Positions 1 through 8,001 of a DNA stretch of 64,000 bases are shown piece by piece. Where the stretch lies: assembly GCA_021604645.1 (NCBI GenBank), contig BQJJ01000001.1, forward strand, positions 310,001 to 374,000, written 5' to 3'. A model generated the notes under the pieces. That model did not search any database. It was not told where the DNA came from and saw nothing but the letters and a program-made list of their open reading frames with translations. Each line of letters opens with the position of its first letter. Position 1 is the first letter of the stretch. Position numbers and translations under genes: made by a program. Source of the DNA: Methyloligella sp. GTDB lineage: Bacteria > Pseudomonadota > Alphaproteobacteria > Rhizobiales > HXMU1428-3.

Positions 1-1282
1 TTAAGCTTTCAGCAAATTCACGGCGCTCAGCCCAAAGCGTAACTCTTACTTGTTTGCCAACCAGTCCAAGTGAGGCATGTACAGGGCCGGTATCATCTGT
101 CTCTATTGAGAACTTAACTCCAAAACGGCTTCTTTCTTCAGCTCCCTCATCGCCTTCCCGTTCTGGTGTAATTTGTAAATTTACAAAAACCGGTTTTTCA
201 GCGCCTTGTATAGGGAGTTCCAAATTTAATTCCAGAGGTTTAGTCAGAGGCTTTTGTTGAACTTCTTGTACTTCTTCCACTGCTAGAGAAGACATGTTTT
301 TATATTTAGCTGATACATCCTCGGCCAATTTCTGGTTTTGTAAGCTGTTTATTCCTGCATGTTGCGGGCTACCTTGCCAGTTGCTCTGACCAGCAGTTTT
401 TTCATGACCTTGTATGTGGGCCTGAGTTTGAGCCTGATTTTGGGAACGTCCGCCAAGCTTTTTCGCAAGTCCTGGCAGGGTGTCTGCGACAACCCCGATC
501 AATGCAGAGGCTGTAATTTGCGCCTGAACCTGGCCCGGTCTTGGCGCTTGTGATGTTACAAGAGCCTGATTTTGAACCTGGTTGTTTGGGGGAAGCTGTG
601 TACCTGGAGAACCTGAAGTGTTTGAGTTTAACCCACCAGTTGAGTTCACTAAATTGCTAGAATGAAAAGCAGAGTTCGGCTGTTGTGAATTTAAAGTCTG
701 TCCGCCTTGAGCTTGTGGAGTTAAGCCTTGTTGAGCAAGAGGCTGACCATTAGGGAGTTTTGCCTGTACTTGGCCTGTCTGTGATTGTCCTTGGGCAACT
801 TGCCCTGCTAGAGTTGTGCTAGAAGAATTGAGAGGCGAGGAGTTCACAGCAGCTGTATTCTGAGCACCCGCAACAGGAGTTCCGTTTTGTAAGGTCGCTC
901 GTCCTGCGTTAGTGGAATTTACTTGCTGCCCTGTTTGCTGGCCAGCAGGTAGTGAGGACTTGGAGTTCGTGCCATCTCCAAGAGGTTGAACCAAGCGAAG
1001 GGCACTGCCGTGCTGCTCAACTTTTAACTGTAACACTTCGCCTGTTTTTAAAGGAAGAGACGCTTTTACATCAAGCTTTAAACCATTAGTGAGTACTTCA
1101 GCACGCCCATTTGGCAGGGACTTCAAAACTTCAACAGAAAGAGGTTTCCCTTGATTGAGTGCCTGGAGTTGTTGCACTAAACTTTCAGTTTTGTGAAGCA
1201 CATTCAAAGTCAATGGCCCGGAGCCACCGTTAGTTAAATGATTTTGTAACGCAGCTTGTACATGCGTCAAAGATACAGACAT
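1..1282 (-). CDS. FliK-like flagellar hook-length control protein (partial, C-terminus cut by window edge)
   Basis: An open frame on the minus strand starts at ATG 1282 and runs off the left edge after 427 codons without a stop. Seen: an N-terminal segment of about 100 residues (MSVSLTHVQAALQNHL and on), a long Gln/Asn/Ser/Thr-rich low-complexity middle (residues about 110-300), and a C-terminal part reading FGVKFSIETDD then VRVTLWAERREFAES. The last part matches the Flg_hook domain of FliK-type proteins, which measure hook length and switch export substrate. In alphaproteobacteria a gene of this build often sits beside a cytoplasmic FlhB-like gene, which would lie outside this window. The family call is fairly sure; its exact role is not. 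Confidence 0.75.
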   Translation of the reverse strand, partial: MSVSLTHVQAALQNHLTNGGSGPLTLNVLHKTESLVQQLQALNQGKPLSVEVLKSLPNGRAEVLTNGLKLDVKASLPLKTGEVLQLKVEQHGSALRLVQPLGDGTNSKSSLPAGQQTGQQVNSTNAGRATLQNGTPVAGAQNTAAVNSSPLNSSSTTLAGQVAQGQSQTGQVQAKLPNGQPLAQQGLTPQAQGGQTLNSQQPNSAFHSSNLVNSTGGLNSNTSGSPGTQLPPNNQVQNQALVTSQAPRPGQVQAQITASALIGVVADTLPGLAKKLGGRSQNQAQTQAHIQGHEKTAGQSNWQGSPQHAGINSLQNQKLAEDVSAKYKNMSSLAVEEVQEVQQKPLTKPLELNLELPIQGAEKPVFVNLQITPEREGDEGAEERSRFGVKFSIETDDTGPVHASLGLVGKQVRVTLWAERREFAESL

Positions 1283-1363
1283 GATGAACCACCGCACGAA
1301 TTATCGTTTTTTAAAGAATCTCTACAAATAATACCCCGAAGACTATTAATAAGGCCTTACTAG

Positions 1364-1497
1364 CGCGTGTCGCACAAAAGTGGGTTCCGGTTTTGTGAAA
1401 TGGCGGATGCTTTGTGGGCATCAGAAGCAAATAAAGACACGCCCAAACAAAAACTTAGAGCATGACTTTTAATTCAAAGCAAAGTGGCATGCTCTAA
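1364..1497. repeat. RIME-like double palindrome carrying an inserted 32-nt hairpin unit
   Basis: Two consecutive palindromes fill the gap between the FliK-like gene and the caspase gene. The first has outer arms GCGTGTC and GACACGC with inner arms CACAAAA and TTTTGTG. The second has arms TAGAGCATG and CATGCTCTA. A near-identical copy lies at 30669-30768. The copy here is interrupted at 1401-1432 by one unit of the short hairpin family found throughout the window. The AAGTGGG-NN-CCGGTTTT core resembles the repetitive palindromes common in Hyphomicrobiales genomes. The rest of 1283-1666 holds no recognisable gene. Confidence 0.85.
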
Positions 1498-1666
1498 GGT
1501 AAGCCTTTGTTAATAATTGCGATTTCAATGAAATCATTAAAAAACTTTAATCTTCTCCCTCTACAAATCAGTTTAAACTTGGGTTAGACTACTCTGGGTG
1601 CTTTGTGCCAGTAGCAAGTAGGCAACCTTAAGTACAAATAAAAACAATAGCCGAGATAGAGATGTA

Positions 1667-3793
1667 GTGAGAGAATACATGATCAAAATACTCAATTTAC
1701 CAAAAACTCTTTCGCTTAAGTTTTTTATCAGTTTCACCATGCTGATTGCGCTTCAGTTCAACTTATCCTCACCAGCTAATGCAAAGCGCTTGGCCTTAAT
1801 CATCGGCAATGACTTATATGCAAATGTAACTCCTTTAAAAAAGGCGGTTAATGATGCTGATGCAATCTCAAGCACCTTAACAGACCTCGGTTTTCAAACC
1901 CATTTATACAGCAACCTGAACAGGCGTTCTATGAATGCGGCTTTAGCTGAATTTACCAACGAGATTGAAAAAGGCGATGAAGTTCTGTTCTTTTTCTCCG
2001 GGCACGGCATCTCTGTCAGAGGAGAAAATTATCTCCTACCAACCGATGTTCCCAAGGTCGCACCAGGCCAGGAAGGCTTCATTACAAGAGAAGCTTTTTC
2101 AGAAAATGAAATTATTCAATCCCTGCAAGACAAACGCGTTCGGGTGAGCATCCTCATTCTTGATGCCTGCCGAAATAATCCTTTCCCTCGCAAAGGCACT
2201 AGGTCCATTGGACGGTCAATTGGATTAGGGCGCACTTCCGCTCCGCCAGAGGGAACCTTTGTAATGTATTCAGCTGGTGTCGGCCAGGAAGCTCTTGATC
2301 GTTTAAGCGATGATGATCCCCACCCAAACTCAGTTTATACAAGAAAACTCATCCCCTTAATGAAAGAGGAAGGTTTGCAAATTGTTCGGGTCGCAAAAAG
2401 GTTGCGTTCTGAAGTTGAAAATTTAGCAAGAACAGCTAAAGGCGGAGCACATAAACAATACCCTTCTTATTATGATGAGCTAAGAGGTGATTTTTTCTTC
2501 AAACCAGGCAAGAGAAGCGAAAAAAATACTGTTGCTGATGCCGATGAAATCCTATGGCAAGCTATTGAAAAATCAAACAAGAGCAGTGACTTTGAGTTCT
2601 ATCTAAAAGAACATCCAACAGGGCGCTATTCTTCAATCGCTAGACTAAAACTCATTCAGCTAAAAAATAAGGACACCATTAAAGCCGAAAAAGAAAAACC
2701 CCTTATCGTTAAAGATGCTGATGATAAGCTCTGGAGTGAGGTGCGAGGCTCACGGCGCTCCCTCGAAGTAGAAGCTTATATTCACAAATTTCCAAGAGGC
2801 AAATATATCGCTGAAGCGCGGCGGATTTTGGAATTGCTGAGACACGCAGAATACCGCGAATATTCTCGGATCAAAGCGTTAGAAGAAAAAAAAGTGGCAG
2901 TGGTAACGCCAAAAGAAATAAAGAAGCCCAAAACGCGCTCTTACCAATTTGGAGAAAGATTTCAGGAGTGCGGTGAATGCCCCAAAATGGTCGTCTTGCC
3001 AACCGGACAATTCTCCATGGGCTGGAAAGATAAACGAAAAGGGCAGCATCAATACGCTTTGCCTATACATAAAGTGAATATTAACTACCAAATCGCAATC
3101 GGTGTACATGAAATCACCATCAAGCAATATGATGCCTTTATCAAACAATCTGGCCATGATCCAGGAAGTCTTTGTTGGACCAATGAAAAGGGGCGCGGCA
3201 AATATAGAAAATTCCGCAACTATCAAAAAAACGGCCTGCCCTACAAGTTGAATTACCCAGCAACATGTGTGAGTTGGTATGATGCCAAAGAATATGTGAA
3301 GTGGCTCAACAGGCAAATCCCAAGCGGTGGCTATAGATTACCAACAGAAGCTGAATGGGAGTTCGCCGCAAGAGCAGGGCGTCAAAGAAATTGGCATTAT
3401 GGAAATAGAGTGAGTTTTTTGTGCCAATTCTCTAATCACGCAGCAGCGGAAACCAAAGTGAAATGGCGCAATAAAACATGTAATGACGGTGTAAAAGTTC
3501 TCTCTAAAGTCGGTGGGTTTAAAGCCAATCCATGGGGCGTTTATGACATGTATGGCAATGTTGGTGAGTGGACTGAAGATTGCGTCCACTATGATTATAA
3601 AGGCGCACCTACAAATGGAGATGCTTGGATAATCTCAAACAATCGTAATCACGGCTCATGCGCAAACCGCATCCACCGTGGCGGCAGTTGGCTACAAAGC
3701 AGTCCATCAGTGACATCATGGAATAGACAATTCACAAAACCAACAGATAGAACAATCACACTAGGCTTTCGGGTTGTAAAAGACTTGCAATAG
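1667..3793 (+). CDS. Secreted caspase-domain (peptidase C14) protein with C-terminal SUMF1/formylglycine-generating-type domain
   Basis: The start is GTG 1667 or ATG 1679. A signal peptide ends about residue 39 (SSPANA). The caspase-like domain follows directly (RLALIIGNDLYANV): catalytic His in FFFSGHG at residue 113 and Cys in LILDACRNNPF at residue 168. Residues about 290-420 form a linker with two similar segments (DEILWQAIEKS and DKLWSEVRGS, each followed by a YxxxxPxGRYxxxAR-like stretch), probably short helical repeats. From about residue 430 there is a SUMF1-type domain with GVHEITIKQYDAF, YRLPTEAEWEFAARAG, NPWGVYDMYGNVGEWTED, RGGSW and LGFRV. Caspase plus SUMF1 proteins are known in alphaproteobacteria, but their substrates are not. 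No partner gene is adjacent. Confidence 0.88.
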   Translation: MREYMIKILNLPKTLSLKFFISFTMLIALQFNLSSPANAKRLALIIGNDLYANVTPLKKAVNDADAISSTLTDLGFQTHLYSNLNRRSMNAALAEFTNEIEKGDEVLFFFSGHGISVRGENYLLPTDVPKVAPGQEGFITREAFSENEIIQSLQDKRVRVSILILDACRNNPFPRKGTRSIGRSIGLGRTSAPPEGTFVMYSAGVGQEALDRLSDDDPHPNSVYTRKLIPLMKEEGLQIVRVAKRLRSEVENLARTAKGGAHKQYPSYYDELRGDFFFKPGKRSEKNTVADADEILWQAIEKSNKSSDFEFYLKEHPTGRYSSIARLKLIQLKNKDTIKAEKEKPLIVKDADDKLWSEVRGSRRSLEVEAYIHKFPRGKYIAEARRILELLRHAEYREYSRIKALEEKKVAVVTPKEIKKPKTRSYQFGERFQECGECPKMVVLPTGQFSMGWKDKRKGQHQYALPIHKVNINYQIAIGVHEITIKQYDAFIKQSGHDPGSLCWTNEKGRGKYRKFRNYQKNGLPYKLNYPATCVSWYDAKEYVKWLNRQIPSGGYRLPTEAEWEFAARAGRQRNWHYGNRVSFLCQFSNHAAAETKVKWRNKTCNDGVKVLSKVGGFKANPWGVYDMYGNVGEWTEDCVHYDYKGAPTNGDAWIISNNRNHGSCANRIHRGGSWLQSSPSVTSWNRQFTKPTDRTITLGFRVVKDLQ

Positions 3794-3850
3794 GCGAGGC
3801 TTGAGGACTAAAAGTTCAAAGAAATAATTTTTACCTTAAGAGAGTTTCCT

Positions 3851-4540
3851 TTGAACAACCTAAACAACTGGAAAACCCGCCAAAAACCAGAACCCACAGA
3901 ACTGAACGGCAAGTTGGTTCAGTTAACTCATTATAATTTTGATGAGCACAGTGCGAGTTTGTGGGAAGCCCTTGGCGCAGAGAAGACCAATGAGCTTATT
4001 CGTTTTTTTCCAAATGACCTATATGAAAATTCCGCCGACTTTGGGTCTTGGCTAAAAGAAGTGAATGATAGCAAAGAGTTTCATACGATGATTATATCAT
4101 CAGTGGAAACAAAAGATGTTCTCGGCATGGCCAGCTATATGCGGTGCGCCCCTAAAAACGGTTCAGTTGAAATAGGTGCAATTGCACATGGGCCGAATAT
4201 GGCTCGTTCCGCCCTTGCAACAGAAGCGCATTTTATACTAGCTAAATACATTTTTGAAGAGTTAGGCTATCGTCGCTATGAGTGGAAATTGAACAATGAA
4301 AATGAGGCATCTCATAAAGCCGCTAAAAGATTGGGTTTCTCCTTCGAAGGTGTATTTCGCCAACATATGGTCGTAAAAGGGAAAAACAGAGACACAGCAT
4401 GGTATTCAATGTTAGATAACGAATGGTCGCTGATCAAAGCGACTTTTGAAAGTTGGTTAGATCAAAGCAATTTTGATGATTCAGGGAAACAAATTAAATC
4501 ACTCATTCAAATCAGAACTGAACGCGCAGCTGAGAAGTAA
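3851..4540 (+). CDS. GNAT family N-acetyltransferase, RimJ/RimL type
   Basis: The reading frame has 229 codons from TTG 3851, with AAGAGAG about 7 nt upstream; no better ATG lies nearby. Seen: a typical Acetyltransf_3 layout with VLGMASYMRCAPKNGSVEIG (central strands), then FEELGYRRYEWKLNNENEAS and AAKRLGFSFEGVFRQHMVVKG with the WYSML ending. These proteins transfer acetyl from acetyl-CoA to an amino group of a protein N-terminus or a small molecule. The substrate cannot be told from the sequence. It lies 57 nt after the caspase-SUMF1 gene in the same direction, but nothing else links the two. Confidence 0.85.
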   Translation: MNNLNNWKTRQKPEPTELNGKLVQLTHYNFDEHSASLWEALGAEKTNELIRFFPNDLYENSADFGSWLKEVNDSKEFHTMIISSVETKDVLGMASYMRCAPKNGSVEIGAIAHGPNMARSALATEAHFILAKYIFEELGYRRYEWKLNNENEASHKAAKRLGFSFEGVFRQHMVVKGKNRDTAWYSMLDNEWSLIKATFESWLDQSNFDDSGKQIKSLIQIRTERAAEK

Positions 4541-4624
4541 AAGAAGCATTTGCTGAAATGATTTCTTGTCATATAATGATGGCTGCATTCGTCTAACAGT
4601 ATGAAAAACAACAGGAAAAAATAA

Positions 4625-4846
4625 TTGAGTAATAAGAATTCAGATACATCCGCCTTTATAGCAGCTGCGCTCATTATGTTGTTTGTGTTTCTAGGTGTTT
4701 ACTTTCTCCCTCCTTTGATGAAGCAAATGGCTGAGTACAATGAATGGCTAGCTTATGGAATAGGCTTTGCTTTTATCATTAGTTTTGTGTTGATTTTCTG
4801 GGTACGTAGTCTCTTTCAAAAAAGTCAGCAGAAAAGCGATGAATAA
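4625..4846 (+). CDS. Small two-helix membrane protein of unknown function
   Basis: The frame has 73 codons and starts at TTG 4625 with CAGGAAAA upstream. Two hydrophobic segments are visible (about residues 9-30 and 41-63: AAALIMLFVFLGVYFLPP and YGIGFAFIISFVLIFWV), followed by a short charged, Lys/Gln/Ser-rich tail. No family was recognised. The hydrophobic pattern and a ribosome-binding site favour a real gene, but its size and rare start codon keep confidence moderate. Confidence 0.55.
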   Translation: MSNKNSDTSAFIAAALIMLFVFLGVYFLPPLMKQMAEYNEWLAYGIGFAFIISFVLIFWVRSLFQKSQQKSDE

Positions 4847-4960
4847 AATTTTTCCTGCCTTTAAACTGCGACATATTGACGGCCCAAGTCATGTTGCTTA
4901 TGGTTGAAATTCATTCAGTTTCTGGGGCGAAACTCTCTTTATTTTGTCAAAAATATTAAA

Positions 4961-4999
4961 TTTACTTATTCAAATTTACATTTACTTATTCAAATTTAG
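4961..4999. repeat. Tandem 20-bp direct repeat upstream of the CoA-transferase genes
   Basis: TTTACTTATTCAAATTTACA at 4961-4980 is followed at once by a second copy that differs only at its last bases. It lies 70 nt before the start of the CoA-transferase A gene, where a regulator would be expected to bind. No known operator was recognised. Confidence 0.6.
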
Positions 5000-5069
5000 A
5001 ATGACATCAACCACACAAAGGTGAAGCCATCTACAATGGCTCAGTTGATGATCATTTCAAGGAGCAAAA

Positions 5070-5765
5070 ATGAAAAAAATTTATGAAACAGCTGAAAGTG
5101 CTCTTGAGGGCCTGCTGTTTGATGGAATGTTTATCGCAGCAGGTGGTTTTGGATTATGCGGAATTCCTGAAAATCTAATTGAAGCCATTAAAACAGCGGG
5201 CACTAAAGACCTCACCTTTGCGTCTAACAACGCAGGTGTTGATGAATTCGGTATTGGTATTTTGCTTCAAACACACCAAGTGAAGAAGATGATTTCTTCA
5301 TATGTTGGTGAGAATGCTGAATTTATGCGTCAATATCTCTCTGGTGAACTGGAATTGGAATTTGCCCCTCAGGGAACATTAGCTGAGCGGATGCGCGCTG
5401 GCGGTTGTGGTATCCCTGGATTTTACACCAAAACAGGTGTCGGTACCGTCATCGCAGATGGTAAAGACCATAAAGAATTCAACGGCGAAACATTTATTTT
5501 AGAAGAAGGAATTTTCGCAGATCTCTCCATCGTAAAAGCATGGAAAGCAGATGAGACCGGAAATTTAATTTTCAGAAAAACAGCCAGGAACTTTAACCCA
5601 CCAGCAGCCATGTGCGGCAAAGTCTGTGTTGCTGAAGTTGAAGAAATCGTCCCAACAGGAAGCCTCGACCCGGATCATATTCACCTACCCGGTATTTATG
5701 TGAACCGCTTGATTAAAGGTGATCATGAAAAACGGATTGAACAACGCACAACGCGCGCGGCTTAA
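5070..5765 (+). CDS. scoA: 3-oxoacid CoA-transferase, subunit A
   Basis: This is the alpha subunit of a class I CoA-transferase (succinyl-CoA:3-ketoacid type). It moves CoA from succinyl-CoA to acetoacetate so that ketone bodies or butyrate can be used. Seen: [20 protein letters not shown] near the N-terminus (the CoA-transferase glycine loop), [17 protein letters not shown] and [15 protein letters not shown]. Its 231 residues match the family. A good AAGGAG precedes ATG 5070. Subunit B follows 12 nt downstream, so the two are surely an operon. A tandem 20-bp repeat lies upstream. The exact acid acceptor (acetoacetate or another short-chain acid) is inferred. Confidence 0.93.
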   Translation: MKKIYETAESALEGLLFDGMFIAAGGFGLCGIPENLIEAIKTAGTKDLTFASNNAGVDEFGIGILLQTHQVKKMISSYVGENAEFMRQYLSGELELEFAPQGTLAERMRAGGCGIPGFYTKTGVGTVIADGKDHKEFNGETFILEEGIFADLSIVKAWKADETGNLIFRKTARNFNPPAAMCGKVCVAEVEEIVPTGSLDPDHIHLPGIYVNRLIKGDHEKRIEQRTTRAA

Positions 5766-5777
5766 AGGAGAATTCAT

Positions 5778-6401
5778 ATGTGGGATCGCAATCAAATGGC
5801 CGAACGGGCCGCACAAGAATTAGAAGATGGTTGGTACGTGAACCTAGGGATCGGCATTCCAACTTTGGTGTCGAACTTTATCCCCGAGGGTATCGAAGTA
5901 ACGCTCCAATCAGAAAATGGCATGCTCGGCATGGGACCATTTCCAACAGATGATGAAGTTGACGCAGATCTGATCAATGCAGGCAAGCAAACGATTACAG
6001 AGCTACCGCAAACAGCATATTTTGACAGCTCTCAAAGCTTCGGCATGATCCGTGGTGGAAAGATCGCCATGGCGATCCTCGGTGCTATGGAAGTTGATGA
6101 AAAAGGTGATCTAGCCAATTGGATGATCCCGGGCAAGCTCGTCAAAGGCATGGGCGGCGCGATGGATCTGGTAGCTGGCGTTGGCCGCGTTGTTGTGGTG
6201 ATGGATCACACCAACAAAAAAGGTGAGAGTAAATTACTCAAAGAATGCACTCTGCCATTAACAGGCAAAAGTGTGGTTGATCGCATTATCACCAACCTTG
6301 GCGTGTTTGATGTGGTTGAAGGTGGATTAAAACTCATCGAACTAGCTGACGGCGTCACTGAAGAGGAAGTAAAAACCTCAACAGAAGCCACGCTTGTCTA
6401 G
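5778..6401 (+). CDS. scoB: 3-oxoacid CoA-transferase, subunit B
   Basis: This is the beta subunit that carries the catalytic glutamate, in the motif [14 protein letters not shown], where the acid forms the enzyme-CoA thioester. Also seen: [18 protein letters not shown] at the N-terminus and [20 protein letters not shown]. It has 207 residues, the usual length, and a ribosome site AAAGGAG before ATG 5778. Spacing to scoA is 12 nt. The stop codon is followed directly by a cluster of short hairpin repeats. Confidence 0.93.
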   Translation: MWDRNQMAERAAQELEDGWYVNLGIGIPTLVSNFIPEGIEVTLQSENGMLGMGPFPTDDEVDADLINAGKQTITELPQTAYFDSSQSFGMIRGGKIAMAILGAMEVDEKGDLANWMIPGKLVKGMGGAMDLVAGVGRVVVVMDHTNKKGESKLLKECTLPLTGKSVVDRIITNLGVFDVVEGGLKLIELADGVTEEEVKTSTEATLV

Positions 6402-6590
6402 CGCGGTTACCGCGGCGGTTGCAGGTGGCAACTGAAGGGGCGTCAAGAGAGTGGGCAACTATAGTGTAACTAAGAAAGTACGGTTGTTTTGCGGATGCTT
6501 TGTGGGTATCTGAAGCACAGAAAAGCGGGCAACTGAAGCGCCACTAATAGCGCGGTTGCTGGTGGGCAACTGAAGCGCCACTATAAGAAA
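6401..6590 (+). repeat. Cluster of about four short hairpin (REP-like) units, one nested in another
   Basis: Units of the 30-nt family begin right at the scoB stop codon. At 6478-6543 one unit (GCGGATGC, loop, GTATC, TGAAGCAC, 6491-6518) sits in the loop of an outer unit whose halves are CGGTTGTTT and GGGCAACTGAAGCGCC. A further intact unit lies at 6550-6579 (GCGCGGTTGC, loop TGGTGG, GCAAC, TGAAGCGC). Confidence 0.85.
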
Positions 6591-6612
6591 GAATAGCCGT
6601 GAGAGAAAACAA

Positions 6613-6642
6613 ACCCCCGCTAGTTTTTTAACTAGCGGGGTT
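6613..6642. terminator. Bidirectional intrinsic terminator
   Basis: The arms are CCCCGCTAGTT and AACTAGCGGGG with a short T-rich loop, then TTCTTTTTT on the plus side. It lies between the ends of scoB and the polysaccharide deacetylase gene and can serve both. Confidence 0.85.
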
Positions 6643-6647
6643 CTTTT

Positions 6648-7676
6648 TTAATACCGTCGTTTACGTCCATAAACACGCTTGGAATATCTCTTACCTCTAT
6701 ATTTGCGGGATCGTTTTTTATGTGATTGCTGTCTAAATGCCCGTTTTGCTTTTTTTGCGGACTTGCCACCATAAAGTTGTCTGTAAGTTAAGCCGCCGAT
6801 AATCGTTTTCGGATCTTTATGGCTAAAGTCCTCATAGAGCATGTTGATAAGAGCAATAGGGATAGGTTTAAATGGTTTTCTCGGCACAATGTGTACGATC
6901 TTATAGCCACGCGCCTTTAAGGCTGAAAGCAATCGGGGCAGGGCCGCTGCCGTTGCTGGCTTAATATCATGTAATAACAAAATACCCTTGCCGCGCCGTC
7001 TGAGTTGAGAAAGAGTATTTCGTATTATCCGAGCGGGGCTATATCCGCTTGTATCTCCAGGAACAATATCAACCGAAAAATTAGCGATATGGCGATCACT
7101 CAGATAGTCATTCATTTCTTTATAATCATGCAGTCCTGGAAATCTAAAAAATGGAGCGATAGGTCGCCCCGTTGCGGTTTGCACATCTTGAAATCCTCTC
7201 TCGATTTGAAAACGAGAATAAGGAAAATAATGATGGCGTAAATCTCTTGGGTGACTATGTGTGTGCGCTCCAACAGTGTGCCCCTCATTATAAACTTTTT
7301 GAATGATCTGCGGATAAGCTTTCGCCATTTTACCAACGGCGAAAAAAGTGGCTTTCGTACAATGACGCTTTAATGTCCGAAGAATGCTTTTCGTCACAGA
7401 AGGCAAAGGCCCATCATCAAATGTGATAACAACCTCTTTGTGCTTTAAGGGCAAAAGCTGGTCTTTAAATTGTACACGTCCGTATCGCGGTCCCGTACTT
7501 GTATCAATTTCTAGAACACGAGAAACACCAATGGCTCCTTTATTTCGGCAACTCTCTCCCTTAGTTGGGCCTCCTGCATAAGAATGCTGAGAGAGGAGTA
7601 GTGCATGAAATAAAAGCAGCCCTAAACAGACGAATAAAAATGAGAATAATTTAACGCAACGAAAACGCAAAAACAC
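6648..7676 (-). CDS. Secreted polysaccharide deacetylase (NodB-homology, carbohydrate esterase 4)
   Basis: The 342-residue frame has an N-terminal hydrophobic segment (residues about 8-34) that acts as signal peptide or anchor. The NodB-type domain shows the metal and catalytic motif VVITFDDGP (residues about 82-90), the metal histidines in HTHSHPRDLRHH, FFRFPGLHDY, and the late motif ILLLHDIKP. CE4 enzymes remove acetyl groups from cell-wall or exopolysaccharide sugars. The last 40 residues are very basic and Arg/Lys/Tyr-rich (KKRSRKYRGKRYSKR), which could bind an acidic polymer. The gene stands alone, and its substrate is unknown. Confidence 0.88.
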   Translation of the reverse strand: MFLRFRCVKLFSFLFVCLGLLLFHALLLSQHSYAGGPTKGESCRNKGAIGVSRVLEIDTSTGPRYGRVQFKDQLLPLKHKEVVITFDDGPLPSVTKSILRTLKRHCTKATFFAVGKMAKAYPQIIQKVYNEGHTVGAHTHSHPRDLRHHYFPYSRFQIERGFQDVQTATGRPIAPFFRFPGLHDYKEMNDYLSDRHIANFSVDIVPGDTSGYSPARIIRNTLSQLRRRGKGILLLHDIKPATAAALPRLLSALKARGYKIVHIVPRKPFKPIPIALINMLYEDFSHKDPKTIIGGLTYRQLYGGKSAKKAKRAFRQQSHKKRSRKYRGKRYSKRVYGRKRRY

Positions 7677-8001
7677 TGGAATTGACCCCTGTAAATATCT
7701 ATTAGTTGCCAGTTTTTCAGCTTTGAAAAAACAACAAGAAATAGAGCGTGAAGGTCTATAATAACTGTATCAATCAAGAGAAAAGAAGCATAATGTGAAA
7801 AAGAATCTAAAAAAAAATGTCCCAGTGCATTAATCATCCAGTTAACACTGTCATAGTAACAAAATTTCCTTTAGATATTTATGAGTTAGCGATTTCTGTC
7901 TTTGCAAAAAGAATGATTTTTTAGAGTGTGGAAAAAGCTAAATTTATAAGTCTACGGCCTGAATGACAAAGATATAAGAAAAAACGTTTTTTAAGGAGCG
8001 C
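7677..8001. other. Divergent intergenic region, no gene seen
   Basis: 325 AT-rich bases separate the start of the deacetylase gene from mgtE and must hold promoters for both. A perfect AAAAAACGTTTTTT palindrome sits at the mgtE ribosome site (AAGGAG). No M-box or other Mg-sensing leader could be recognised. Confidence 0.5.

Noticed and set aside
1283-1666. Possible small RNA or attenuator
   Set aside because: The structure is fully explained by the repeated double palindrome that recurs at 30669.
2879-3316. Long open frames antisense to the caspase-SUMF1 gene
   Set aside because: They overlap a clearly coding gene and show no domain or ribosome site.
7677-8001. Magnesium-sensing leader (M-box) before mgtE
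   Set aside because: The conserved M-box core could not be found; only a short A/T palindrome is present.
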